The position numbers and the translations under genes were made by a program. A DNA stretch of 64,000 bases from Fusobacteriota bacterium (GTDB taxonomy: Bacteria > Fusobacteriota > Fusobacteriia > JAPLKR01). Below are positions 25,549 through 36,600 of this stretch, in pieces. The stretch lies in contig JAPLKR010000103.1 of the NCBI GenBank assembly GCA_026387965.1, positions 1 to 64,000 on the forward strand, in the 5' to 3' direction. Every line of letters starts with the position of its first letter. Position 1 is the first letter of the stretch. The notes beneath the pieces were generated by a model. It searched no databases and was not told the DNA's origin. It saw only the letters and a list, made by a program, of their open reading frames with translations.

Positions 25549-26106
25549 TTATTTTGTCCCAAAGTATCTGTTAAGCAGTCCTAAAAAAGCTTTACCATGT
25601 CTTGCTTCATCTTTACACATTTCGTGAACTGAATCATGAATTGCATCAAGGTTAAGTTGTTTTGCTTTTGTAGCAATGGCTTTCTTACCAGCACAAGCTC
25701 CATTTTCAGCTAATACTCTTCTTCTTAAGTTCTCTTCAGTTGAAGTAGAGATGATATCATCTTCTCCTAAAAGTTCAGCAAATCTTGCTGCATGCTCTGC
25801 TTCTTCCCAAGCAATTGATTTATAAGCTTCTGCAATTTCAGGGTACCCTTCTCTTGAAGCTTGTCTTGCCATTGCAAGATACATTCCAACTTCAGTGCAT
25901 TCCCCCATGAAGTTTGCTTTCAGACCTTGTACGATTTCAGCATCAGCACCTTTAGCTACACCAATTACATGCTCATCAGCCCAAATTAAATCTGTTCCTA
26001 CAATTTCAGTGAATTTCTCAGGACCTGCATGACAATGTGGGCATACTTCTGGAGCTGCATCACCTTCATGAATATAGCCACATACTAAACATCTAAATTT
26101 TTTCAT
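25549..26106 (-). CDS. Reverse rubrerythrin
   Basis: Peroxide and oxygen detoxification in anaerobes, cytoplasmic. The order is reversed relative to classical rubrerythrin. The rubredoxin iron site comes first (Cys6, Cys9, Cys22, Cys25 in [12 protein letters not shown] and EVCPHCHAG). The diiron ferritin-like domain follows ([34 protein letters not shown]). 185 residues. The ATG at 26106 has AGGAGG upstream; the longer frame is not used. It has its own consensus promoter and terminator, so it is monocistronic. Confidence 0.93.
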   Translation of the reverse strand: MKKFRCLVCGYIHEGDAAPEVCPHCHAGPEKFTEIVGTDLIWADEHVIGVAKGADAEIVQGLKANFMGECTEVGMYLAMARQASREGYPEIAEAYKSIAWEEAEHAARFAELLGEDDIISTSTEENLRRRVLAENGACAGKKAIATKAKQLNLDAIHDSVHEMCKDEARHGKAFLGLLNRYFGTK

Positions 26107-26154
26107 TATAAAACCTCCTAAAAAATTTATAAAACATTTCTGTTTCACGCTCCA

Positions 26155-26183
26155 ATTCTAACACTCCAAGACTAAGTTGTCAA
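26155..26183 (-). promoter_or_regulatory. Consensus promoter of reverse rubrerythrin
   Basis: TTGACA (26183-26178), 17-base spacer, TAGAAT (26160-26155). Strong constitutive-looking signal; no PerR-type box could be assigned. Confidence 0.8.
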
Positions 26184-26203
26184 CTTTAATCGTTAACACT
26201 TCT

Positions 26204-26998
26204 CTACTTTTTTACAGCAATATACTTTAAATAATTTATTGAAAAGTTTTTTAAGTCTTCTTTAGTAAGCAGACTTTTTCCACCACCAACATAACGGTTA
26301 TAAAGCTTTTCAAAAGCGAGTTGTTGACTTTTCACTCCACTTTTTTTATCTTGAACAAGATTATAATACTTCGATCCATTATTATTAGTTTCTGCCGAAA
26401 GGCTTACTGAGAGAATCTCGCTCTTTTTAAAGCGAAAATGGTAAATAGAGTTTGAAATTCCGACACTTGAGATCATATTATCACTTAAATTTGCATAATG
26501 TGAACTGGCAATGCCTGTAAGTGCCATTAGTCCATACGGAGTGATATTTTGGCTGTATATAACACTTCCGTTCGTAACAAGAACAGATGTTACGCCACCT
26601 GCCGTTCTATCCCCATCGGCAATATCTCTTGAGTAATAAAGTGTGTTCCCACTCATCGTCACAGATATAATTGAGGTGAATACGCCGCTACCTCCACCAT
26701 CATAAATTATTTCAACAATATAATCTAGCCCTATTATTCCTGCACATTTATACAAGAACGTCTCTCCCTGAGGGCTGTTATATTGATAAAATCCTGCTTT
26801 TATTGTGGAAATTTGCGCAGTGGGTGATGTGAAAATTTGAGAACTTTTAGCAGCTTGTTCCATATTCATAAAAGGCAGCATCGTTTGTGCATTCACAGGC
26901 TTTCCTTGATATATAATAGCTCCTCCGCTCACTTGACTAGCTGAGAAGCTTAGAACTGCGATAAATAAAGCAAGTAATACTACAATAATTTTTTTCAT
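26204..26998 (-). CDS. Secreted or periplasmic protein of unknown function
   Basis: 264 residues with a clear signal peptide (KKIIVVLLALFIAVLSFSAS). The rest is strand-rich and polar, with GDRTAGGVTSVLVTNGS and a Lys-rich C-terminal helix (KEDLKNFSINYLKYIAVKK). No family recognised. It is the last gene of the trxB to DUF4250 run, one base after the DUF4250 gene. Confidence 0.65.
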   Translation of the reverse strand: MKKIIVVLLALFIAVLSFSASQVSGGAIIYQGKPVNAQTMLPFMNMEQAAKSSQIFTSPTAQISTIKAGFYQYNSPQGETFLYKCAGIIGLDYIVEIIYDGGGSGVFTSIISVTMSGNTLYYSRDIADGDRTAGGVTSVLVTNGSVIYSQNITPYGLMALTGIASSHYANLSDNMISSVGISNSIYHFRFKKSEILSVSLSAETNNNGSKYYNLVQDKKSGVKSQQLAFEKLYNRYVGGGKSLLTKEDLKNFSINYLKYIAVKK

Positions 26999-26999
26999 C

Positions 27000-27182
27000 T
27001 TATACCCTTTCCAATCTTCTATTTTTTAGCACGTATCCCATCTCATCTAAATAAGTATTTACTTCTAAAACATCTAAATTTAAATCAAAACATATATCCT
27101 CAAATTCTGACTTACTATCTCTAAGTTTCATATTCAAAATACTTAGAAACATCTCTAAATCCATTGTTCTAAACTCTTTCAC
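27000..27182 (-). CDS. DUF4250 family small protein
   Basis: 60 residues resembling DUF4250: a helix FLSILNMKLRDSKSEFEDICFDLNLDV, then VNTYLDEMGYVLKNRR. The layout suggests a small helix-turn-helix-like fold. Function unknown. AGGAGGTTAG precedes the start. It lies 10 bases after the transporter gene. Confidence 0.7.
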   Translation of the reverse strand: MKEFRTMDLEMFLSILNMKLRDSKSEFEDICFDLNLDVLEVNTYLDEMGYVLKNRRLERV

Positions 27183-27192
27183 TACTAACCTC

Positions 27193-28215
27193 CTATTGAA
27201 ATTTTGCAGATAACCCTTGCAAAATCACAGCTAAGACTAAAACTGAAATCGCAATACATATTAGAAACCTTGCTTTTTTACTAGCCCCATGCCACTCGCC
27301 AAATTTAAACCCCCAAAAATTAGAAGTTAATACAATAAATACCATAAATATTGGATACGCAATTATCGGCCCTACACTTCCAATGAGTCCCGCAGCAAAT
27401 CCATATAATATTAAACATTCAAAAAATAGTATTGCCATAATTATAATAAGCAGTTGTGAAATAATATGTCCTTTTAAACCACTTTTGCATACAGTCACAG
27501 CTTTCTTCCTTCTAGCAGCAATTCCAAAATAAATAACATTAGGAAATAACCCACCCAAAAAGATCCAAATCCAAGGTAGATTGCTTCTAACAAGGACAGA
27601 GACGTGTTGTAGATGCGGTGAATTTAAAAATCCACTTGTGGAATAGGCAAAGACGTATCCTTGTGTCATCGAACCAATTCCCGCTAAAATAGCGCACATT
27701 ATGCCTATTTTTGAGTGATTTTTGCCACTACTACTGTTTTTATTTGCGTCACGTTCTTTTGCTGCAAGGGCAGCAAATATTATTCCAATAATAAATATGC
27801 CCACTCCAAGAATGATAATATGTCCAAACATAGTATTTAGTTTACTTCTATGCATAAAAAGTAGGGGTAGTATTGAACCCCCGGCCGTTCCCATTCCGAT
27901 ATTAATAGCATAGGTCACAGAGAGTCCTACATATCTAAAACCAAGGAGACAAAAAATCATCCCAACACCCCATACCGCGCCACCTACAAATGCAGCCACG
28001 ATATAAGACGGGCTTACCTCAAATAGAGCATGAATAAAGTGCGGATAGAGTATCCATAGTGTCACAAAAGGAACAACTAAATAAGCCCAAATTGAAACAT
28101 AGAACCACATTCTATCCTCTCCAAGAGTTTTAATAAATTTTCCTGGAATGGCAAATGTCCCATTGAGCATGCCCCCTATAATAACCATTATAATTGCTAC
28201 GCCTAGTATCTCCAT
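27193..28215 (-). CDS. RhaT-family sugar/proton symporter
   Basis: 340 residues, ten predicted membrane helices. It opens with GGMLNGTFAIPGKFIK and contains WGVGMIFCLLGFRYVGLSVTYAI and NFWGFKFGEWHGASKKA, all matching the L-rhamnose/proton symporter family. No rhamnose isomerase, kinase or aldolase is present. The ROK kinase immediately upstream suggests that the true substrate is a different sugar, phosphorylated after entry. It starts one base after the kinase gene ends. Confidence 0.85.
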   Translation of the reverse strand: MEILGVAIIMVIIGGMLNGTFAIPGKFIKTLGEDRMWFYVSIWAYLVVPFVTLWILYPHFIHALFEVSPSYIVAAFVGGAVWGVGMIFCLLGFRYVGLSVTYAINIGMGTAGGSILPLLFMHRSKLNTMFGHIIILGVGIFIIGIIFAALAAKERDANKNSSSGKNHSKIGIMCAILAGIGSMTQGYVFAYSTSGFLNSPHLQHVSVLVRSNLPWIWIFLGGLFPNVIYFGIAARRKKAVTVCKSGLKGHIISQLLIIIMAILFFECLILYGFAAGLIGSVGPIIAYPIFMVFIVLTSNFWGFKFGEWHGASKKARFLICIAISVLVLAVILQGLSAKFQ

Positions 28216-29085
28216 TTAATTTTCCTCTCTCTGATAAAGTTTACTTCCCATCTTGGCAATATAACTTGCACCAAAGATAGCTGTATCATATCCAAATTTT
28301 GACAGAATTAGCTTTGGAGGTGTTACTAATTTTAGCCCACTTTTCATCATCTGTTCTGCTTTGTTAAGTAGCTTTTCACCACCACCTACAGAGATTCCAC
28401 CACCAAAAACTATGACACTCGGTGAAAGAATAGTCACGATATTTCTTAGGCCCATGCCAAGATTATACCCAACTTCTTCCCACTCATCTACACTAAGCAG
28501 TTCAGCATTTTTTTGATATATTCGTTTAATTCCATTACCTGAGACAAAACTTTCTAGACATCTTCCACCACCGCACTCGCACATGGCACGTTCAGGAAAT
28601 TTGCAGCTAAAATCAATACATTGGTGAGCAATTTCAGGGTGTGAAACCCCTTCATATATTTTACCATTAATTAAAAATCCACCACCCATTCCGGTACTCA
28701 AAGTAATATAGAGAAAATATTTCTGTGTGTAACCACCTAAAACATATTCTGCTATGGCAGCAACATTGGTATCAACATCTACAAAAAAAGGTACAGAGAA
28801 CTCTTGCTCCATAATTGCTTTTAACGGTACATCTCTCCATGTCTTTTGATGAAGTGGAGAAACCACCCCAGATGCCCTGTCTAATGGCCCACCAATAGCA
28901 GCACCTATCCCGAGAATTTTACTGCCCTCTGCTACTTCACGAATCATTTCAAATAACAGATTTATTCCATCTTCTTGCCCATATGGTGTAGCCTCTTTTA
29001 CTCTTTTTAACTCTCTACCCTCTTCAGATACAGAGTGCACCATGAATTTAGTGCCTCCAATATCAAGTCCAATATAAATGCCCAT
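28216..29085 (-). CDS. ROK family sugar kinase
   Basis: 289 residues. Phosphate-binding YIGLDIGGTKF at the start, IGAAIGGPLDRASG, catalytic-region PFFVDVDTNVAAIAEY, then TGMGGGFLINGKIYEG, the Zn motif CECGGGRCLESF and FGGGISVGG. The expected Cys-x-Cys-G-x-x-x-Cys pattern is present, so it belongs to the kinase branch; no HTH domain is fused, so it is not a repressor. Likely substrates are glucose, mannose or N-acetylhexosamines. Paired with the RhaT-like transporter. Confidence 0.88.
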   Translation of the reverse strand: MGIYIGLDIGGTKFMVHSVSEEGRELKRVKEATPYGQEDGINLLFEMIREVAEGSKILGIGAAIGGPLDRASGVVSPLHQKTWRDVPLKAIMEQEFSVPFFVDVDTNVAAIAEYVLGGYTQKYFLYITLSTGMGGGFLINGKIYEGVSHPEIAHQCIDFSCKFPERAMCECGGGRCLESFVSGNGIKRIYQKNAELLSVDEWEEVGYNLGMGLRNIVTILSPSVIVFGGGISVGGGEKLLNKAEQMMKSGLKLVTPPKLILSKFGYDTAIFGASYIAKMGSKLYQREEN

Positions 29086-29095
29086 TTTTCACTCC

Positions 29096-29551
29096 CTATT
29101 GATATACCAATTTTCCTTGTTCTAATGTAGCTGTTTCTAAACTTCCATTTCGATAAATTTTAAACAACACACTTAACTTATGAAACCCTGCATACTGAAC
29201 ATAATCAATACTGCCTAAGCGGGTAAACCTCTCCAGCTCTCCTTGAGTGATTCTGCCTATAATTATATCACCCTGAAAATTCCCTTCAGAATCAATATTG
29301 AGATGCTTCAAAATATGACCATAAGGGCCCACAACTTCGACATCAACTCTATTTGCGTTAGTTATTCCAGAAAATATATAGTGAACTTCTCCTGTGGGGA
29401 GATTAATACCAGGTGTATTTCCCTCTTGATAAGCTGAAGTGGTTAAATTAAATGTCAAGCCATTAGTTGGCACTGTTCTAGTTGAGCTACAGCCTATAAA
29501 AACAAGAATCATCGTAACACTTAAAGCCGCTATAATAACTTTTAGCATCAT
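29096..29551 (-). CDS. Lipoprotein of unknown function
   Basis: 151 residues with a lipobox VFIGC (Cys21). The mature part is strand-rich (GEVHYIFSGITNANRVDVEVVGPYG) and could be an Ig-like or beta-sandwich domain. It starts just after the preceding lipoprotein stop. No family recognised. Confidence 0.65.
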   Translation of the reverse strand: MMLKVIIAALSVTMILVFIGCSSTRTVPTNGLTFNLTTSAYQEGNTPGINLPTGEVHYIFSGITNANRVDVEVVGPYGHILKHLNIDSEGNFQGDIIIGRITQGELERFTRLGSIDYVQYAGFHKLSVLFKIYRNGSLETATLEQGKLVYQ

Positions 29552-29553
29552 GT

Positions 29554-30009
29554 TTAGTTGCCTATAGTTTCTGCTAAACTAAAATCTAACACAGGACTAT
29601 CAATCTTAGATAATTGAGATGTTCCATCTTTAAAATTCGAAATAACTTTCACAGAAGTGGAATAGTTTGGATTGATATTCATCATACTGAGCATAAAATA
29701 AGCTACAACAACATCTTGACTAAAACTTCCATTTACAACAATTATAGGTTTCTCAGTAATTAAGCCATTTCCTACTGTTGAAACCGCTAAGGTTGATGCC
29801 TCGGAGTTTCCAGCAATTTGAAGGTGTACTGTATAAGAATAAAGAGTGCCATTGTAGTTTTGCTTAGTAACATACCAATTTTGTTTTGTTATTATTGTAG
29901 ATGTATCGGCTATTTTGGTAGCGTTATTTCTACCTTGGTACATTGAACTACACCCTGCTAACCCAAGTATTACTAAAATTACCAAAATAATAAGTGTGAA
30001 TTTTCTCAA
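29554..30009 (-). CDS. Lipoprotein of unknown function
   Basis: 151 residues, the same length as its downstream neighbour. Lipobox GLAGC (Cys20). The mature part is strand-rich (YTVHLQIAGNSEASTLAVS, VISNFKDGTSQ). Eight bases after trxB. The two lipoproteins may be distant duplicates, since both have a hydrophilic beta-rich domain of the same size, but I cannot show this by eye. Confidence 0.65.
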   Translation of the reverse strand: MRKFTLIILVILVILGLAGCSSMYQGRNNATKIADTSTIITKQNWYVTKQNYNGTLYSYTVHLQIAGNSEASTLAVSTVGNGLITEKPIIVVNGSFSQDVVVAYFMLSMMNINPNYSTSVKVISNFKDGTSQLSKIDSPVLDFSLAETIGN

Positions 30010-30017
30010 TTAGCCTC

Positions 30018-31024
<1,007 letters not shown>

Positions 31025-31026
31025 TA

Positions 31027-31060
31027 TAAAAATAAAGAGGCAGCTGCCTCTTTATTTTTA
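31027..31060. terminator. Perfect bidirectional terminator
   Basis: Seventeen-base perfectly complementary arms centred on CAG|CTG with flanking A and T runs. It overlaps the stop codon of the iron-ADH remnant and insulates trxB. Confidence 0.85.
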
Positions 31061-32141
31061 TCGACAAAGTTCAAGAATATTTTTGATATCTACTCTTGAA
31101 ATATTTTCTTTTTCCCCAATACACTTTGGAAAGAAATCTCCATGAGAATTCATTGTTTTTATGATGTGATCAAAATTTTCAGGATTAATACCATAATCAC
31201 TTAAATGTGTTTTAACACCGAGGCTCTCAAAAAACTCTCTCGTTTTCTAACTTCTCACTTTTTTTATAATGAAGTAGACTTGGAAGTACTATAGCAAGCG
31301 TTTGACCATGATCAAGCCCATAAGCCGCAGTAAGTTCATGCCCTATCAAATGCGTAGCCCAATCTTGAGGCACGCCCACACCAATGAGTCCATTAAGTGC
31401 CATAGTAGCACTCCACATAAGATTTGCTCTTAAATCATAGTTTTCTAAATTTTCGAGAACTTTTGGGCCGTCAGATACAAGAATTGCTAAAATGCTTTCT
31501 GAAAATCTATCTTGAATTTGGGCATTTACAGGAAAAGTCAAATACTGTTCTGTCGTATGAACAAATGCATCTACGATTCCATTTTTTACTTGTTTAATAG
31601 GAAGCGAGTACGTTACTTGAGGATCTAAAATTGAAAATTGAGGAAAAAGCAAAGGATGCCCCATAGAAAGCTTTTCTCCTGTCTCTTTTTTAGAGAGCAC
31701 AAAACCAGAATTCATTTCACTACCAGTTGCTGGCAGTGTAAGAACTGTCCCAAGTTTTACAGCATCTTTAATAAATGCTTTCTTTATAATAAAATCCCAA
31801 GGATTGCCGTCATATTTTATTCCAGCAATAATAAACTTACTTCCGTCAATAACACTTCCACCACCCACAGCGAGTACAAATTCAACTTGTTCTTTTTTCC
31901 CAAGTTCAATTGCTTTCATACATGTTTCATAAGTTGGATTGGCTTCAATTCCTCCAAATTCAACAACACTACAGTGTGAAAGTGCTTCCATCACTTGTGT
32001 GTATACTCCATTTGACTTGATACTTCCTCCACCATAGGTCACCATTACTTTAGTTCCTGATTCAATTAAAGTTTTTAGTTTAGAAATCTCTCCTTTTCCA
32101 AAAACAATTCTTGTAGGGTTTTGATATTCAAAATTATACAT
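31058..32141 (-). pseudogene. Iron-containing alcohol (butanol-type) dehydrogenase, internal deletion and frameshift
   Basis: The first 300 residues read as an NAD(P)H-dependent butanol/alcohol dehydrogenase: YGGGSIKSNGVY, AVGGGSVIDGSKF, TLPATGSEMNSG, the iron-binding His residues in VDAFVHTTEQY and HELTAAYGLDHGQTLA. After KKSEKLE the frame breaks and stops at 31227. The true C-terminus resumes in another frame (REFFESLGVKTHLSDYGI, ending at 31058). Roughly 30 residues between these points appear to be missing, so this is a deletion rather than a one-base slip. Probably inactive. Confidence 0.75.
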
Positions 32142-32168
32142 TCTTTCCTCCTAAATATTTAAAAAAAT

Positions 32169-32190
32169 AAAAAGGGCATAAGCCCTTTTT
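32169..32190. terminator. Terminator after the foldase gene
   Basis: AAAAAGGGC-ATA-GCCCTTTTT-type hairpin just past the PrsA/SurA-like stop. Confidence 0.85.
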
Positions 32191-32191
32191 A

Positions 32192-33637
32192 TTAGTTACT
32201 TGAACCGCTTGCTACCCCACCACCTGTATCTCCTCCGCTTATTGGAAGTGATGCTTGAGGCATTGCTTTTTTATTGATTTTAACATACTTTGCCTCATTG
32301 GCAACAAACCATTGCTGAATTGCCTGAGCAGATTCTTGCTGCTGTAGCATTTGAACAATTTGAGCTTTTACTTGTGTAAAAGGTTGATTAATTTGAGATG
32401 AATACTGTTTATAAAAACTTTGCGCCTGAGCATCCGTTATTTGAATATTATTAACGATCTCTTTTTGTTGTGTTACCATAGCTAATGCTTGGCTTGAAAT
32501 CATAGCGTAAATTTGCTTGTAATCTTTAGAGTTCTGTAAATTATCCTTCTTAGCAGAAGCAAGTAGTAATTTATTAAGCATTACTTGGCTAAATACTTGT
32601 TGTTTTGCTTGTGAATTCATCTGAGCAATATATTGAACTGCAGCAGCTGGAGAAATAGCTTGTCCAGTTTGTTGCTGAGCCATAGTTGAAACGGCACTAA
32701 TTAAATCTTGTCCTGTAATATTTTGTCCATTAATTGTAGCAAATACAGTAGAAGACCCACTTGTAATAACAGCTGTTCCGCTAATAAATGCATTTACATT
32801 CGCTTGATTTTCACTTCCAAAGCGTTTAATACTACTTGTTTGAAATGATTGCATTTGTTGAATAAATTTTTGTTGTTGTAACTGTTGTTTTAGCATTGGC
32901 GTAGCTTGTGTAAGTGACATTGCTTGAGCCGGAATAATTTGATTTACCTTTATAACACTCCAATCACCCATAAGCTGAACTGGTTTTGAATATACTCCTG
33001 GTGAAGTCATACTAAATATTGCTGCTTTATAGGCACCTATAGCATTACTTTGCGAGTAAGTTCCAATGAGTCCACCTTTCTGTGCAGTTTGTGTATCTAA
33101 TGACTGTGTTTTTGCAATCGCTGAAAATGCATTATCTAAAACCGTTCCTGATTTGCCTTGAAGTTGAGAGATAATTGCTTGAGCTTGAGCTTTTGTTTTT
33201 ACAACAATATGTGAAACTACTGCTTGTTGCGGCACGCTAAGTTGTGACTTTTGCGCATTATAGGCACTACTAACATCTTGATCTGTAACTTTTGCAGCGT
33301 TGGTAATATATTTTTGCATAGCTACTTGTGAAAGGATTTGATTTTGCTGACTTGTCATCATTGTTTGATAATCTGATGACTTTTCATAACCTTTTTGCAT
33401 ACCAACATAATCTAATAATTTGATATAAATCAAATTATTAATTACTGCTAGTTTTTGATCTGCACTAATATTAGATGGTGCACCAATTTGTACTAAATAC
33501 TGATTCACATCTGCATCAGTCACTTTGTATTTCCCGCCAATCACTGCATAAGTCGCGCCTTGTTTTTGACATCCAGTAACAACAAATGCTATAACAATCA
33601 CTATAATTGCAATAAGTGTAATATATCTTTTTTTCAC
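32192..33637 (-). CDS. PrsA/SurA-like peptidyl-prolyl isomerase lipoprotein
   Basis: 481 residues. Lipobox VVTGC (Cys23) anchors it in the periplasm. The N-terminal SurA_N-like helical region is Gln-rich. A parvulin-type domain lies at about 140-250 (VVSHIVVKTKAQAQAII, KGGLIGTYSQS, WSVIKVNQIIPAQ). A second N-terminal-like segment follows (FATINGQNITGQDLIS), suggesting duplicated chaperone regions. It would help fold exported proteins, including the barrel proteins nearby. The tail is Gly/Ser-rich (GGDTGGGVASGSSN). Confidence 0.8.
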   Translation of the reverse strand: MKKRYITLIAIIVIVIAFVVTGCQKQGATYAVIGGKYKVTDADVNQYLVQIGAPSNISADQKLAVINNLIYIKLLDYVGMQKGYEKSSDYQTMMTSQQNQILSQVAMQKYITNAAKVTDQDVSSAYNAQKSQLSVPQQAVVSHIVVKTKAQAQAIISQLQGKSGTVLDNAFSAIAKTQSLDTQTAQKGGLIGTYSQSNAIGAYKAAIFSMTSPGVYSKPVQLMGDWSVIKVNQIIPAQAMSLTQATPMLKQQLQQQKFIQQMQSFQTSSIKRFGSENQANVNAFISGTAVITSGSSTVFATINGQNITGQDLISAVSTMAQQQTGQAISPAAAVQYIAQMNSQAKQQVFSQVMLNKLLLASAKKDNLQNSKDYKQIYAMISSQALAMVTQQKEIVNNIQITDAQAQSFYKQYSSQINQPFTQVKAQIVQMLQQQESAQAIQQWFVANEAKYVKINKKAMPQASLPISGGDTGGGVASGSSN

Positions 33638-33731
33638 TTCATTCCTCCTAGTTTATTTAATAGTTAATCTATTCGTACTAAAAATATATCAAAAATCTGT
33701 GAACGTAGCGTGATTTAGAATTGCATTGTTT

Positions 33732-36461
33732 CTATGTAAATAGATTTTCAATATCTTTAACGGTCAATTTTTTGAAAATGTTACTATTATCATCGATAAG
33801 TGACTTAAAGAGTTTGCTTTTTCTTTCTTGTATCTCTAAAATTTTTTCTTCAATTGTATCACTTGTGATCAACTTATAAACATTAAGATTTTTAGTTTGT
33901 CCCATACGATAAGCTCTATCGGTCGCTTGTTTTTCAACCATAGGATTCCACCAAGGATCAACATGAATTACGGTATCTGCAGCAGTTAAATTAAGACCTT
34001 CCCCACCCGCTTTTAAACTAATAAAAAAAATTTTAATATCTGTATTGTTATTAAATTTATCTATAATGTCTTTTCTGTTTTTGGTCTCACCCGTTAGCAT
34101 GGTATAGGGGATTTGTTTAGCAATGGCAATTTTTTCCAATACTTTGAGCATTTTTACAAATTGACTAAAAACAATTACTTTATGATCGCCTCTTACAATA
34201 TCATCTAATAGTGCTTCAAATACTTCAACTTTTCCACTTGTTGTATCCATGTGCCCAATTAATTCAGGATGATCACAAATTTCACGCAAATAAGTAATAG
34301 CAGAAAAAATAGTAAAGAAAGATCTCTTTATACCATGTTCTTTAATTCGTTCAATAACTTGCTTACGTTTCTTTGCAAGAAGTTCGTCATATATTTCTCT
34401 TTGTCTTTCGTGAAGCTCTATTTTATAAACTCTTTCAATTTTTTCTGGAAGCTCCTTAAGCACTTGCTCTTTCGTTCGTCTAAGAATAAAAGGACGCGTT
34501 TTAAATTGCAACTGCTCAACACATGTTTCTCCAGAATACTTCTCAAAATCTCCAAGATATCCTGGCATTAAGAATTCAAATATTGACCAGAGATTTTTAA
34601 TAGAATTTTCAACAGGTGTTCCTGAAAGCGCTAATCTAAATTTTGAAGGAATCTCCTTTACACCTTTCCATACCATCGTATTATCATTCTTGATATGTTG
34701 TGCTTCATCTAAAATTATCGTGTGAAATTTATAAGTTTTAAGATCTTCCAAGTCCTTTTTCATAATTCCATAGGAAGTGATAATAAATTTTTTAGAAAGT
34801 AACTTCTTAGAAAGTTCAACTCGTTTTTTCTTATTTCCATCATAAATTAAAAAATTCGTAGTTTTCAAAAATTTTTTCAACTCAATTTCCCAGTTGTATA
34901 AAACAGATTTTGGCGCAATAATTAAAAATTTAGTGTCATTTTCTTTTACTGAACTTAAGTAAACCAAAGTCTGAATGGTTTTTCCAAGACCCATGTCATC
35001 CGCTAATATTCCCGAAAATCCAAATGATTGCATGAAGTTTAGCCACTCCACCCCTTCTTTTTGATAATTCCTTAAAAGTTTCGAATATTTTACTGGAATT
35101 TCAAGAGGGTTCACATGATTTTTTAATTCAATGTTATTATATTTCCTATACTCTTCCATTTTACACAAAATATCTTCTTTAGTTCTATTTTGAAGCTCTT
35201 CAACTTCAGAAAGAATTTCTATATTTTTAATATAATAGATTTCACTGCCACGTCTCAAAATACCTGAACGCTTAATTCTTCTTACATCTTTATCATTCAA
35301 TTTGAATCTATTTATTCTATAGGTTATTTTAAGATTAGAACCTGCTTCAGCAAGCTCTGCAGCAATTTCTCCTTTAATATTATGATCTTTTATACCAATT
35401 TTTTCCCAGGTTCTTGGAATTATTGAATAATCAACGAGCCAAAAGTTACCTTTGCATAGAAAACCTAATTCTTTATACTCTAAATTTTTTGATTTTAAAA
35501 AATTAAAAAACCTTTTGTACTCTTTAATATTTATACGTGCCCATTTATGTGAATTGATTTTATTATAGCCCGTGTTAAGCATCAGAAGTTCGAATTCACT
35601 ATAAAGTTTGCCATCAATCTCCATCTGAGGGATGAGATACATTTTACGTGATATCTCTTTAAATCTCAAGATACAATGTGTTTTAATCGTCTCTAACTCA
35701 TATTTACTAAACTTATCGCTTATCTCAATTGTATCATCAAACTTATACTCCACCATACGTTCAAATAAGAACTCAGGCGTAAGTTCTTCTCCATTTTCTG
35801 AAAGTAAATGCTGATTTCTTACATAGATAACCCCTGGAGATTTATTCTTACCAATCTCTTTTACAACTAGCTTGTTTTGCTTGTCCATATCTAAAGAATA
35901 TCTGACTTTTTGAACTTCCGGACGATTTCCAATTTCAATAATGTCATCTAAAAATTTCAATATTTTTTCGTCTAACTCAAAATTGCCTTTTTCAACGATA
36001 TAATAAAAGAGTTGTCGTTCGCTACTATTCATTTTATCTAAATGCAGTGCAAAACTACTTTCATATTTTGCCCGTCCTGCAATCCATTCCAAAAGTTTTA
36101 TTTCATAATTTACAACTAAACTTTTTTCTAAAATTGAATATTCATACCCAACAGTTTTAAGTTTTTTTGTTCTATTTTTAATATCATTTCTTTCAATAAA
36201 CCTTGAAATCACTGGAAGTGTATGTCTACATAGACTATATTGGTAGCATGAACATGTCCCGTTTGAAAGATATTCTCTATCTTTATTAATAAACATTTGA
36301 ACATTATAAACTTCGCCTCTTTCCATAACTTCAGCCTCAATACAACTCACAGCATCACTTTCGGAATGCTCGCTATAATTAATAATTGACCCTTTTAACT
36401 TTTTTCCTTCTTCAATTTCTTGTTTCTGAGCTATTAAGTTTAAAAAACTCTCAATTAGCAC
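33732..36461 (-). CDS. SNF2-family helicase with N-terminal SWIM zinc finger
   Basis: 909 residues. A SWIM-type zinc motif lies near residue 75 (CSCYQYSLCRH). A long bacterial SNF2-associated region follows. The helicase core has Walker A DDMGLGKTIQTLVYL, DEAQHIKN, LALSGTPVEN, then VFSQFVKML, GGEGLNLTAADTVIHVDPWWNP and QATDRAYRMGQ. ATP-driven DNA translocase of unknown bacterial role, often linked to transcription or DNA repair. Full-length. Confidence 0.92.
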   Translation of the reverse strand: MLIESFLNLIAQKQEIEEGKKLKGSIINYSEHSESDAVSCIEAEVMERGEVYNVQMFINKDREYLSNGTCSCYQYSLCRHTLPVISRFIERNDIKNRTKKLKTVGYEYSILEKSLVVNYEIKLLEWIAGRAKYESSFALHLDKMNSSERQLFYYIVEKGNFELDEKILKFLDDIIEIGNRPEVQKVRYSLDMDKQNKLVVKEIGKNKSPGVIYVRNQHLLSENGEELTPEFLFERMVEYKFDDTIEISDKFSKYELETIKTHCILRFKEISRKMYLIPQMEIDGKLYSEFELLMLNTGYNKINSHKWARINIKEYKRFFNFLKSKNLEYKELGFLCKGNFWLVDYSIIPRTWEKIGIKDHNIKGEIAAELAEAGSNLKITYRINRFKLNDKDVRRIKRSGILRRGSEIYYIKNIEILSEVEELQNRTKEDILCKMEEYRKYNNIELKNHVNPLEIPVKYSKLLRNYQKEGVEWLNFMQSFGFSGILADDMGLGKTIQTLVYLSSVKENDTKFLIIAPKSVLYNWEIELKKFLKTTNFLIYDGNKKKRVELSKKLLSKKFIITSYGIMKKDLEDLKTYKFHTIILDEAQHIKNDNTMVWKGVKEIPSKFRLALSGTPVENSIKNLWSIFEFLMPGYLGDFEKYSGETCVEQLQFKTRPFILRRTKEQVLKELPEKIERVYKIELHERQREIYDELLAKKRKQVIERIKEHGIKRSFFTIFSAITYLREICDHPELIGHMDTTSGKVEVFEALLDDIVRGDHKVIVFSQFVKMLKVLEKIAIAKQIPYTMLTGETKNRKDIIDKFNNNTDIKIFFISLKAGGEGLNLTAADTVIHVDPWWNPMVEKQATDRAYRMGQTKNLNVYKLITSDTIEEKILEIQERKSKLFKSLIDDNSNIFKKLTVKDIENLFT

Positions 36462-36568
36462 ATTTCCCCCTAACTTATTCAGATACTAAGTATACGAATA
36501 CTATCAAATTGATTAAAAACAGTTAACCTTATTATAATTATATCATATTTACTTTTCTTTCGCAACAC

Positions 36569-36600
36569 AAAAAAAAGAGAATAAATAAAAATTATTCTCC
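36569..36600 (-). terminator. Terminator overlapping the pseudouridine synthase stop
   Basis: GAGAATAA - seven bases - TTATTCTC followed by eight T on the minus strand; the TAA stop lies in the stem. It ends the long envelope/division cluster. Confidence 0.7.
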
